From assembly GCA_000967895.1 (NCBI GenBank), contig FO203512.1:3347531-3411530 (forward strand): 64,000 bases of DNA. Reading direction: 5' to 3'. This DNA is from Oleispira antarctica RB-8 (GTDB lineage Bacteria > Pseudomonadota > Gammaproteobacteria > Pseudomonadales > Oceanobacteraceae). This document shows positions 58,718 through 64,000 of this stretch, in pieces. The translations under genes and the position numbers were made by a program. The notes below the pieces were generated by a model. It worked only from the letters and a program-made list of their open reading frames with translations, was not told the origin of the DNA and made no database searches. Every line of letters begins with the position of its first letter. Within the stretch, counting starts at the first letter, position 1.

Positions 58718-59296
58718 TTATGACGATGTTTGTAGTCTATCCCATTTAAGTTCAAGTTCTGCACGAATAGAAAACTCAAACGTTTCTAGTTCATCACTGA
58801 TTCGACAGATCACATCACTAAATACTTCAAGATTAATATTTAACAATTCTTGGTTTGGGGCTATACCCTCTCTGTTCTTTGAATACCTAAAGTTCATAGA
58901 GTCCGCATCAATTTCACACAATTCATCCATTATTTTGTCAATGAACTGAATTTCTTTACTATTTTTGCTCTTTGTGAATTTTCGGTGATACCCTTTAACA
59001 GAATTCCAAAGGTCTTTGATTCTGTGATGCTGTGGTACATCATTAGTTTCTTCGTAAAACTGAATACCCAATTGAATAACGTTCTTTAGCAATAATTCAA
59101 TATGATGCCGATAAAGAAATATGATCGGATAGACTAGATAATCTTGCTCCGAAGCTGTTTTCTTTACTTTTTTAACTAGGATATCGGCAGATTTTTTATA
59201 CCCATAGACATAACCGTGAGACATATCACTTTGAAAATTCAAACAGGCATTTGTGTGCCAATCATTGCCTTTATCAAAAATTGAGTCAAACCCCAT
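58718..59296 (-). CDS. Hypothetical protein with HEPN-like helices
   Basis: 192 residues, alpha-helical by composition. The core PIIFLYRHHIELLLKNVIQL, HHRIKDLWNSVKGYHRKF and MNFRYSKNREG have the spacing of HEPN-type helical domains (E-x-L-L-K, H-x-x-x-x-L-W, FRYS). The Rx4-6H ribonuclease motif of toxic HEPN proteins is not obvious; RHHIEL is the closest. Function unknown; low-GC, no relation to neighbours outside the patch. Confidence 0.5.
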   Translation of the reverse strand: MGFDSIFDKGNDWHTNACLNFQSDMSHGYVYGYKKSADILVKKVKKTASEQDYLVYPIIFLYRHHIELLLKNVIQLGIQFYEETNDVPQHHRIKDLWNSVKGYHRKFTKSKNSKEIQFIDKIMDELCEIDADSMNFRYSKNREGIAPNQELLNINLEVFSDVICRISDELETFEFSIRAELELKWDRLQTSS

Positions 59297-59801
59297 CCCT
59301 TACTTCTTCCTATAACGAGGGTGTAGAAAAATATAATATTTAAACATGTTTTCCTACCTCTCAAAAATTCTGTTTAATTTACTCTGCTTTATTAAGAATT
59401 ATATATTAGTAATGATATTCGAGCATATCGCTCATATTGCCACACATGAGCTCAGACAGCTATAAAATCGACTGCTCAGAGTCTCTGATAACATTTACTA
59501 GGCCCAACTCTCTATTTCACTATTCTTCTAAAGCTTCTCTATATTGTGCACCATCCAGTACATTACTGCCTAGAACTTCTAAATAATTGATATCAAAGAA
59601 AGTTATGTTAAGACACCCATCTTAATTTCAAGCTAGTATTTCAAAATACTGACATAAAACTAACCCTAACGTCACAGTGTTATCGTTTTATAGTTGATGT
59701 AGCTCTGTAGAGTAAGAGCCGAGGGTTATAACCGATTTTTTAAACACAATAAATTCTCAGAGTTCATCTGATAATAAATCTGAAATTTTTGTTATTGAGA
59801 A
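59297..59801. other. 505-bp gap without a clear gene
   Basis: AT-rich. Contains the left inverted GACACCCATC motif (59612-59621) of the transposase unit, and on the minus strand an open fragment of 33 codons (59520-59621) starting DGCLNITFFDINYLEVLGSN and ending ALEE before a stop; it could be the tail of a lost gene, but has no start codon. Nothing else seen. Confidence 0.3.
59612..59621 (-). repeat. Left GATGGGTGTC motif of the transposase unit
   Basis: GATGGGTGTC on the minus strand, in the inverted orientation to the two GATGGATGTC copies at 60868 and 60894. Together they bracket the intact transposase, as REP-type sequences bracket RAYT genes. Confidence 0.4.
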
Positions 59802-60812
59802 CTAATGAAACATCAATTTACAGGTAACCAGCCCTGGCGGCCGTTGGTAATTCATATTCTCGCAGGCCATACGCAAGCTACTCTCGCCACCCACAAACGA
59901 ACTAAAGCACCCTTCGAAATTGGAAGTCATCTCTAACCATTGGTCTTCATCAACATCTAGCCTATCTAGAATTTTTTCAGCGCCTGCACTGATCGCACCA
60001 CGTTTATCCTTTCTTAAAACTCTTCCGGTACTATCAACCAATTCAAGATAATCACTCAGCCTCATTTGGATACCTTCAGGTTGGCCCTCCTTTGGATTAC
60101 CGACAAAAGGATAAAGTGATTTTTCTTGCTGATTTATATGATTGGGATTTGAACTTTCTACCGCTTTTTCACAGCGTTTTTTTATCGACGTATGATCAGA
60201 TTTTTCCGGAGTACCCGCCATCTTTGCACGAATAGGATTTAAATCGACATACGCCATACACGCCATTAATGCAGCTTCATCCAGTAACGCTTGTGACTTG
60301 AACCTTCCCTCCCAGAAGCGGCCAGTGCAGCCATCTTCAGCATTCGCTTCGCGCGCCACGGCTTCATTCAGAATCCGCATGAACCAACTAATATCTAGAA
60401 GACGCGAACGCCATTCATCAATTGTTTCCTGAAATACCAGCATCTCAACCTTCGACAACTCACCTTCATTTTTAAGATACTTTTGCGAAAGTACTGTGCC
60501 ATTGAAAAGCTGATGCCAGCGCTCCACGATTTCATAGTCAGACCAGCTCTTGGCTCGATCGGTATTGATATGAAGGATCACATGGTAGTGGTTGCTCATG
60601 ATGGCATAAGCAGCAATGTCGATAGCAAAGACCTTTGGCAATTCCAACAAACGATCTTCAAGCCAAGCACGGCGATGCTCGTAATTCTGACCTGTGAACG
60701 TATCAACGCCGCAAAGAAAAGCTCTTCGCACACAACGTGCAACGCAGTGGTAATAAGGCGTAGATTCTACAGCAATGAGGGTTTTACGAGGTTTAGGCAT
60801 CATGATCACCAA
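59802..60812 (-). CDS. REP-associated tyrosine (IS200-like, HUH) transposase
   Basis: 336 residues (or a few less from MPKPRKT at 60800). Y1/HUH domain: TPYYHCVARCVRRAFLC at the start, the catalytic HUH motif SNHYHVILHIN near residue 75, and GRFWEGRFKSQALLDEAALM followed by MAYVDLNPIRAKMA, typical of RAYT proteins. Nickases and joiners of single-stranded DNA that spread REP-like palindromes. It has no flanking target-site signs, but inverted GATGGRTGTC motifs lie 0.18 kb beyond its 3-prime end and just upstream. Apparently intact; broken relatives are scattered around it. Confidence 0.85.
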   Translation of the reverse strand: MVIMMPKPRKTLIAVESTPYYHCVARCVRRAFLCGVDTFTGQNYEHRRAWLEDRLLELPKVFAIDIAAYAIMSNHYHVILHINTDRAKSWSDYEIVERWHQLFNGTVLSQKYLKNEGELSKVEMLVFQETIDEWRSRLLDISWFMRILNEAVAREANAEDGCTGRFWEGRFKSQALLDEAALMACMAYVDLNPIRAKMAGTPEKSDHTSIKKRCEKAVESSNPNHINQQEKSLYPFVGNPKEGQPEGIQMRLSDYLELVDSTGRVLRKDKRGAISAGAEKILDRLDVDEDQWLEMTSNFEGCFSSFVGGESSLRMACENMNYQRPPGLVTCKLMFH

Positions 60813-60862
60813 GCTAAATTAAAAGGCTTAATTCAACTGTAGATCATGAGTTTTAGTTTTCA

Positions 60863-60912
60863 ACTAGGATGGATGTCCATTTGTTTTGACTAGGATGGAT
60901 GTCCACTTGTTT
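60863..60912. repeat. 26-bp tandem repeat upstream of the transposase
   Basis: ACTAGGATGGATGTCCAYTT followed by GTTT occurs at 60863-60886 and 60889-60912 with one change. A shorter repeat, CACTTGTTTGTT, follows (60904-60927) and runs into the second copy of the 513-bp repeat. Candidate recognition sequence of the transposase. Confidence 0.6.
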
Positions 60913-60928
60913 GTTCACTTGTTTGTTG

Positions 60929-61225
60929 TTTAGAACGGCGGTCATGTCGGAGCTAAACGGTTTAACGTTTACGCAAGGGCAGCCTAAGGAATACATCAAA
61001 ATTGCGGAAAGTGGCAACCATCGTGCACAAGGTTTTTGTCAAAACTGCGGCACGGGTATTTATGCAACGTCTGTTAGCGATGAGCCGAAAGTGTATGCTA
61101 TTCGTGTGGGGGCAGTCGACCAGTCGGCGGCTTTAGTACCGGTCTTCCAGATTTTTTGTCGTTCAGCGCAATCGTGGGTGAATGATATTGGCGCGATAAA
61201 ATCGTTTGCCGATGGCCCGCAGTAA
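60929..61225 (+). pseudogene. 5-prime-truncated copy of the GFA gene
   Basis: Encodes GFA residues from about 39 on (RTAVMSELNGLTFTQGQPK onward), with one zinc pair left (FCQNCG). The first 38 residues, with CHC and CHCSDC, are replaced by unrelated sequence, so zinc binding should fail. A run-in start (MSTCLFTCLLF) exists but looks accidental. Confidence 0.8.
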
Positions 61226-61343
61226 TATCGTCTTATTTATTGATGGTTAAAATCTACGCTCACGTGGTAATAGCCTTGGGCTTCGGTTATTTCATATAAC
61301 CCGCCCTAACGCTTTATTATCTTTTCGCTGAGTTGTAATCTCA

Positions 61344-61368
61344 AGCCGTAACCTGTTACGGCTTTTTT
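61344..61368 (+). terminator. Duplicate terminator of the truncated GFA copy
   Basis: Same AGCCGTAAC / GTTACGGCT stem and T run as at 57587, carried by repeat copy 2. Confidence 0.75.
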
Positions 61369-61600
61369 GTGCGAACGTTTATTCGTAGAAGATACTTTTG
61401 GAAGTTGTAACAAGCGATCTTCGTATCAAGCACTTCGGTGTTCGTAGTTATGCCCACTCACTGAATCAACTCTACACAAAAACGCCCTACGAACACAGCG
61501 AGCAACACAGTGATAGTAAGGCGTAATTTCAACAGCGTTAATGATTTTCGAGGTTTAGGCATAACGACCACCAAGATACATTAAAGGCTTAATTTGATTT
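61369..61600 (-). pseudogene. Relic of RAYT transposase, 5-prime part (copy 2)
   Basis: Minus strand from near 61563: MPKPRKS, one frameshift, then NAVEITPYYHCVARCVRRAF and LCRVDSVSGHNYEHRSA, a stop, then YEDRLLQLPKVSSTNK. It matches the first about 75 residues of the intact protein except for the frameshift and stop. Shows that copy 1 lost the DNA between its two ends. Confidence 0.75.
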
Positions 61601-61673
61601 TAGATCAGTATTTTTGCTTTGCCATTATCTTGGGTGTTCTGTTAGTTCTCTGTTAGTTCTTTTCCTATCCTGA

Positions 61674-61904
61674 GAGATTCGCAAAGCGATTTACACGACA
61701 AACGCGATCGAATCATTGAACAGTGTGATCAAAAAAGCGATTAAAAAGCGTAAGTTATTTCCGCATGATGATTCAGCGAAAAAAGTTGTTTATCTTGCTA
61801 CGCAGGAGGCGTCAAAAAACTGGACTATGCCGATTCGTAATTGGCGCTCTGCACTGAATCACTTTATGATTGTTTTTGAAACGCAATTGTCAGATCACGT
61901 TTAA
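61674..61904 (+). pseudogene. C-terminal relic of an IS256-family transposase
   Basis: 76 codons: EIRKAIYTTNAIESLNSVIK, KAIKKRKLFPHDDSAKKVVY and LATQEASKNWTMPIRNWRSA, then LNHFMIVFETQLSDHV and a stop. This is the conserved end of Mutator/IS256 transposases (TTNAIESLN and WTMPIRNW are diagnostic). The catalytic DDE part is absent. Upstream the frame breaks at 61671-61673. Confidence 0.85.
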
Positions 61905-61952
61905 CTAAAAGTAGATACACAGAGTTATTTACACTCTCTAATTTTAATATAC

Positions 61953-61975
61953 AAAAGACCCAAGTTTTTGGGTCT
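61953..61975 (-). terminator. Terminator of the small exported protein gene
   Basis: On the minus strand AGACCCAA / AAAC / TTGGGTCT then TTTTG; perfect 8-bp stem 34 bp after the stop at 62009. Confidence 0.75.
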
Positions 61976-62008
61976 AATGACTTTCTCAACGCTAGGATCA
62001 TATTTACC

Positions 62009-62386
62009 TCAATCAGGTAAAGCACAATAAATTTTTATCAATACACTGTAGTCTCCAATTATTTTATTGCTCGTGGCTAAGGGAAACTTCGATTTTTCGC
62101 CTTCAAATATTAACTTAGCGGTTAATAATCGTGATTCATAACCATCCATCACAAGATTAGATGAGTATTCGGAAATTAAAGACCGGCACCCGCATTCTGA
62201 TGATGGTTTTATTATTTGATTTGAAACTTCTAAAATTGGCATACCATCAACATAAAAGATTTCAGAAGCTTTTATATTTATACAACTTGATAATTTATTT
62301 TCTATTACAATTTCTTTACTAGTAATTGCCTGCGAATAAACAGGAATCAATGATAGTAACAATAAGCTATATTTTAGTACCGCCAT
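62009..62386 (-). CDS. Small exported protein, possible immunity protein
   Basis: 125 residues. Signal peptide MAVLKYSLLLLSLIPVYSQA with likely cleavage after about 20. The mature part has four Cys (SSCINIKAS, ECGCRS, IYCALPD) and a beta-rich look; it may belong to small periplasmic families such as DUF2195, but I cannot verify this. AGGAG lies nine bases before the ATG. It starts 20 bp inside the end of the Tlde1-like ORF, the coupling typical of toxin-immunity pairs. Own terminator. Confidence 0.6.
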   Translation of the reverse strand: MAVLKYSLLLLSLIPVYSQAITSKEIVIENKLSSCINIKASEIFYVDGMPILEVSNQIIKPSSECGCRSLISEYSSNLVMDGYESRLLTAKLIFEGEKSKFPLATSNKIIGDYSVLIKIYCALPD

Positions 62387-62588
62387 TGGTTGCGACTCCT
62401 TTTTTATACTTAACCTTTATGATTATCATATTTTTTCTAGTCGTTATATTAAAGTCACGCAAAAGAGGAAAAATTCTTGGCTCAACCTCAATACATCCAC
62501 GACTATAACCCTTAGTTGAATCATGAATATAAAAACATCCTCTCATAACAGGACTGCATCTAGATTTAGTTGCGAGATATACAGCCAC
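62367..62588 (-). pseudogene. C-terminal fragment of a Tlde1-like L,D-transpeptidase toxin
   Basis: About 73 codons. RGCFYIHDSTKGYSRGCIEV contains His-x6-Ser-Arg-Gly-Cys, the catalytic end of L,D-transpeptidase/Tlde1 (DUF2778) domains; then LRDFNITTRKNMIIIKVKYK and GVATNGGTKI. A GTG could start it but a TGA lies only four codons earlier in frame and no ribosome-binding site is seen, so the N-terminal half is probably lost. Followed by an exported small protein. Tlde1 assignment is from the motif only. Confidence 0.45.
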
Positions 62589-62709
62589 TTGTAATGCTCA
62601 TATCAGTAACATTGCTTATTTATAATTCTATAGTGATTTTTAGTATCAAACGCCTTATTTATCAAGAACTGTTATGGACAATCATGCGCCCTTTCACTTT
62701 ATTACAGGC

Positions 62710-62745
62710 AAAAAAAATCCCCTCATGAAAACATGAGGGGATTTT
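62710..62745 (-). terminator. Terminator of rnpB
   Basis: Minus strand: AAAATCCCCTCATG / TTTT / CATGAGGGGATTTT then more T. Perfect 14-bp stem, just after the RNase P RNA 3-prime end. Confidence 0.95.
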
Positions 62746-62751
62746 AGTAAC

Positions 62752-63115
62752 TGGTGGAGACGCCAGTAAGCCGGGTTTTGTCGAGGACAATCATTCATCT
62801 AGGCCTGAAATTGCTCGCAGGCTCAAGCGATCTACCCGCTCTCAACGTGGGCCACGCCATAAGAGAGCCTATTTGATCTTGCTCCGGGTGGAGTTTACCC
62901 TGCAACCAACTGTTACCAGTGGTCCGGTGCGCTCTTACCGCACCCTTTCAGCCTTACCTGTGCTCGCGAACGAGTCATCGGCGGTCTTCTCTCTGCTGCA
63001 CTTGTCGTCGGTTTACACCGCCCAGGCGTTACCTGGCACCCTGCCCTGTGGAGCCCGGACTTTCCTCCCCCTTTAGTACAAGTACTAAAAGCGACGATTG
63101 CCTAGGCATCTCCGG
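62752..63115 (-). ncRNA. rnpB: RNase P RNA, bacterial class A
   Basis: Catalytic RNA that matures tRNA 5-prime ends. On the minus strand the conserved elements appear in order: GGGGGAGGAAAGTCCGGGCT (P4 5-prime strand region), GGCAGGGTGCCAGGTAACGC, TAAGGCTGAAAGGGTGCGGT, AAACTCCACCCGGAGCAAG, ATAGGCTCTC and CCTAGATGAATGATTGTCC, ending ACCCGGCTTACTGGCG. P1 pairs GGAGATGCC (63113-63105) with GGCGTCTCC (62764-62756). About 364 nt. An extended -10 (TGGTATTAT, 63129-63121) with a GC-rich discriminator precedes it. Ends exact to a few bases only. Confidence 0.95.
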
Positions 63116-63120
63116 CGCGG

Positions 63121-63129
63121 ATAATACCA
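63121..63129 (-). promoter_or_regulatory. Extended -10 of rnpB
   Basis: TGGTATTAT on the minus strand, followed by the GC-rich CCGCGCCG and the RNA start about 7 bases later. GC-rich discriminators are typical of stringently controlled stable-RNA genes. A clear -35 is not visible. Confidence 0.5.
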
Positions 63130-63169
63130 GAGCATGAGGCAAAAAAGAAGGCATCTTCTATGGGTTATT

Positions 63170-63997
63170 CTATCTCTGCATTTTCGTTTTGTATTGTTTG
63201 GGCGAGGTGCCCGATTCGGTAACGAAAAAGTGGTTAAACGAGCTTTGTTCTTTAAAGCCCAGCAACTGGCTAATCTGTACGATACTCAGGTTTGAATATT
63301 GAAGGTAATCGTAAGCTTGTTGCAGCCTAACGGTAGTCAAAATTTGCTGAAAGCTCATCTTTTGTAATTTGAGTTTGCGCTGCAAACTGCGCTCACTGAT
63401 TCCTAGCATGGCGGCTATTTGTGAAACTTTTGGGTTATGAATCAGGGTGTGTTCTAAATGCTGCTTCACTTGATCAACAAGGCTGTCTGCCTTGATCGAT
63501 TGTGATGGCAGCTGGCGCGTTTCTTTCAGCGGCCAAGCCAATACTTCTGCTGCAATCACTAAGCTATTGGTTTTTTGGCCAAACAAACATGCCGCATGCA
63601 GCCCTTGTTGATACATTTTTTCTTGGTAGTCGCTGGGTTTGTCGTGAATAAAGGTGACTTCACGCACGGGCATTAATCGGCCAGTGAGCTGCTGAGCCAA
63701 GTGAATGATACCCGCTAAAACACTTTCGGCTACTAATCTGGCGGCTTTATGTTGCTGATATTGAGCGCGCCAAATTAGGCGAATATTTTGCCCCTCAACC
63801 TGTATTCGAGAATCGCCCAAGCGATGTACTAAACGCTCTAAAACAATCACCTGTTGCAAGGCTTGCGATAAGGTTAACGATTGCGATTGAGTATTCGCCA
63901 GCGCTTGCCCCAGCACATCAAAATTCGCCAACCCCGCGTATTGCCCGATGCGAATACCTAAGTGACCATCACGCAGCAGCTGGCTACCGTTTAGCAA
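63170..63997 (-). CDS. AraC-family transcriptional regulator (partial)
   Basis: 275 readable codons; the gene runs off the window, so the true start is probably beyond 64000 (relatives have about 50 more residues). The N-terminal part resembles the Arabinose_bd/ArgR-like domain seen in OruR/AraC types (GHLGIRIGQYAGLANFDVLG). The C-terminus holds two helix-turn-helix motifs: KVSQIAAMLGISERSLQRKL and SIVQISQLLGFKEQSSFNHF followed by FVTESGTSPKQYK. Regulated target unknown; a fatty-acid or amino-acid pathway is usual. Confidence 0.88.
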   Translation of the reverse strand: MLNGSQLLRDGHLGIRIGQYAGLANFDVLGQALANTQSQSLTLSQALQQVIVLERLVHRLGDSRIQVEGQNIRLIWRAQYQQHKAARLVAESVLAGIIHLAQQLTGRLMPVREVTFIHDKPSDYQEKMYQQGLHAACLFGQKTNSLVIAAEVLAWPLKETRQLPSQSIKADSLVDQVKQHLEHTLIHNPKVSQIAAMLGISERSLQRKLKLQKMSFQQILTTVRLQQAYDYLQYSNLSIVQISQLLGFKEQSSFNHFFVTESGTSPKQYKTKMQR

Positions 63998-64000
63998 TAA

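Larger units (their letters stand above)
60929..61441. repeat. 513-bp direct repeat, copy 2
   Basis: Counterpart of 57172-57684, see there. Its left border abuts the TTGTTTGTT repeats upstream of the transposase. Confidence 0.9.

Noticed and set aside
62326-62508. 60-codon plus-strand ORF with a hydrophobic stretch
   Set aside because: Antisense to the toxin/immunity-like pair, whose overlapping frames and ribosome-binding site are better supported.
62873-63137. Two plus-strand ORFs of about 70 codons
   Set aside because: They lie wholly inside rnpB on the opposite strand and are by-products of its sequence.

Overview
The window looks like the chromosome of a marine-type gammaproteobacterium. 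This is an inference, from an order close to that of Pseudomonas and Oceanospirillales: pilA-pilB-pilC-pilD-coaE facing yacG-mutT-argJ-secA-M23-lpxC-ftsZ-ftsA-ftsQ-ddl-murC-murG-ftsW-murD-mraY-murF-murE-ftsI-ftsL-rsmH-mraZ. The core is dense, with start/stop overlaps and modest GC. No tRNA, rRNA operon, CRISPR array or prophage is visible.

Layout. 1-4.5 kb: start of a probable chemotaxis receptor, then aceF and aceE (pyruvate dehydrogenase), all on the minus strand. 4.7-12.9 kb: late cobalamin assembly and salvage (btuF-like, cobD, cbiB, cobQ, cobS, cobC, cobT, cobU); no corrin-ring genes and no visible B12 riboswitch. 13-17.4 kb: PilZ protein, ampE, ampD, a sodium:amino-acid symporter and nadC. 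17.4-25.6 kb: a Wzy/PglL-like ligase and a sulfatase-fold membrane transferase just upstream of pilA (sigma-54 promoter, strong terminator), then pilB, pilC, pilD. 25.6-32.7 kb: coaE, yacG, Nudix-ThiE-like fusion, argJ, secA and a LytM peptidase. 32.8-51.5 kb: the complete dcw cell-wall and division cluster from lpxC to mraZ, with MraZ boxes upstream of mraZ. 51.9-56.4 kb: acyl-CoA dehydrogenase, cation efflux, EamA permease, ElaA-type acetyltransferase and SDR dehydrogenase. 56.5-62.6 kb: a decayed accessory patch. 62.7-63.1 kb: RNase P RNA on the minus strand with a strong terminator, followed by an AraC-family regulator running off the window.

Main interest. In many relatives rnpB sits just upstream of mraZ; here about 11 kb separates them. 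Within that block are an apparently intact REP-associated (HUH, IS200-like) transposase bracketed by inverted GATGGRTGTC motifs, at least three relics of the same transposase type, a 513-bp direct repeat carrying a GFA-family gene and its broken copy, an IS256-family C-terminal relic, a fragment of a YkuD L,D-transpeptidase, and a truncated Tlde1-like (toxin-type L,D-transpeptidase) ORF overlapping a small exported protein in the manner of an effector-immunity pair. A HEPN-like protein and a small protein resembling the MbcA/ParS/Xre antitoxin domain lie between the direct repeats.

How the genes work together: the dcw genes make lipid II and the divisome; secA, lpxC and the LytM peptidase serve the envelope; ampD/ampE recycle wall fragments; the pil genes build type IV pili, perhaps with modified pilin; the cob genes complete and attach the lower ligand of B12. 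All assignments come from reading motifs by eye; no database search was run.
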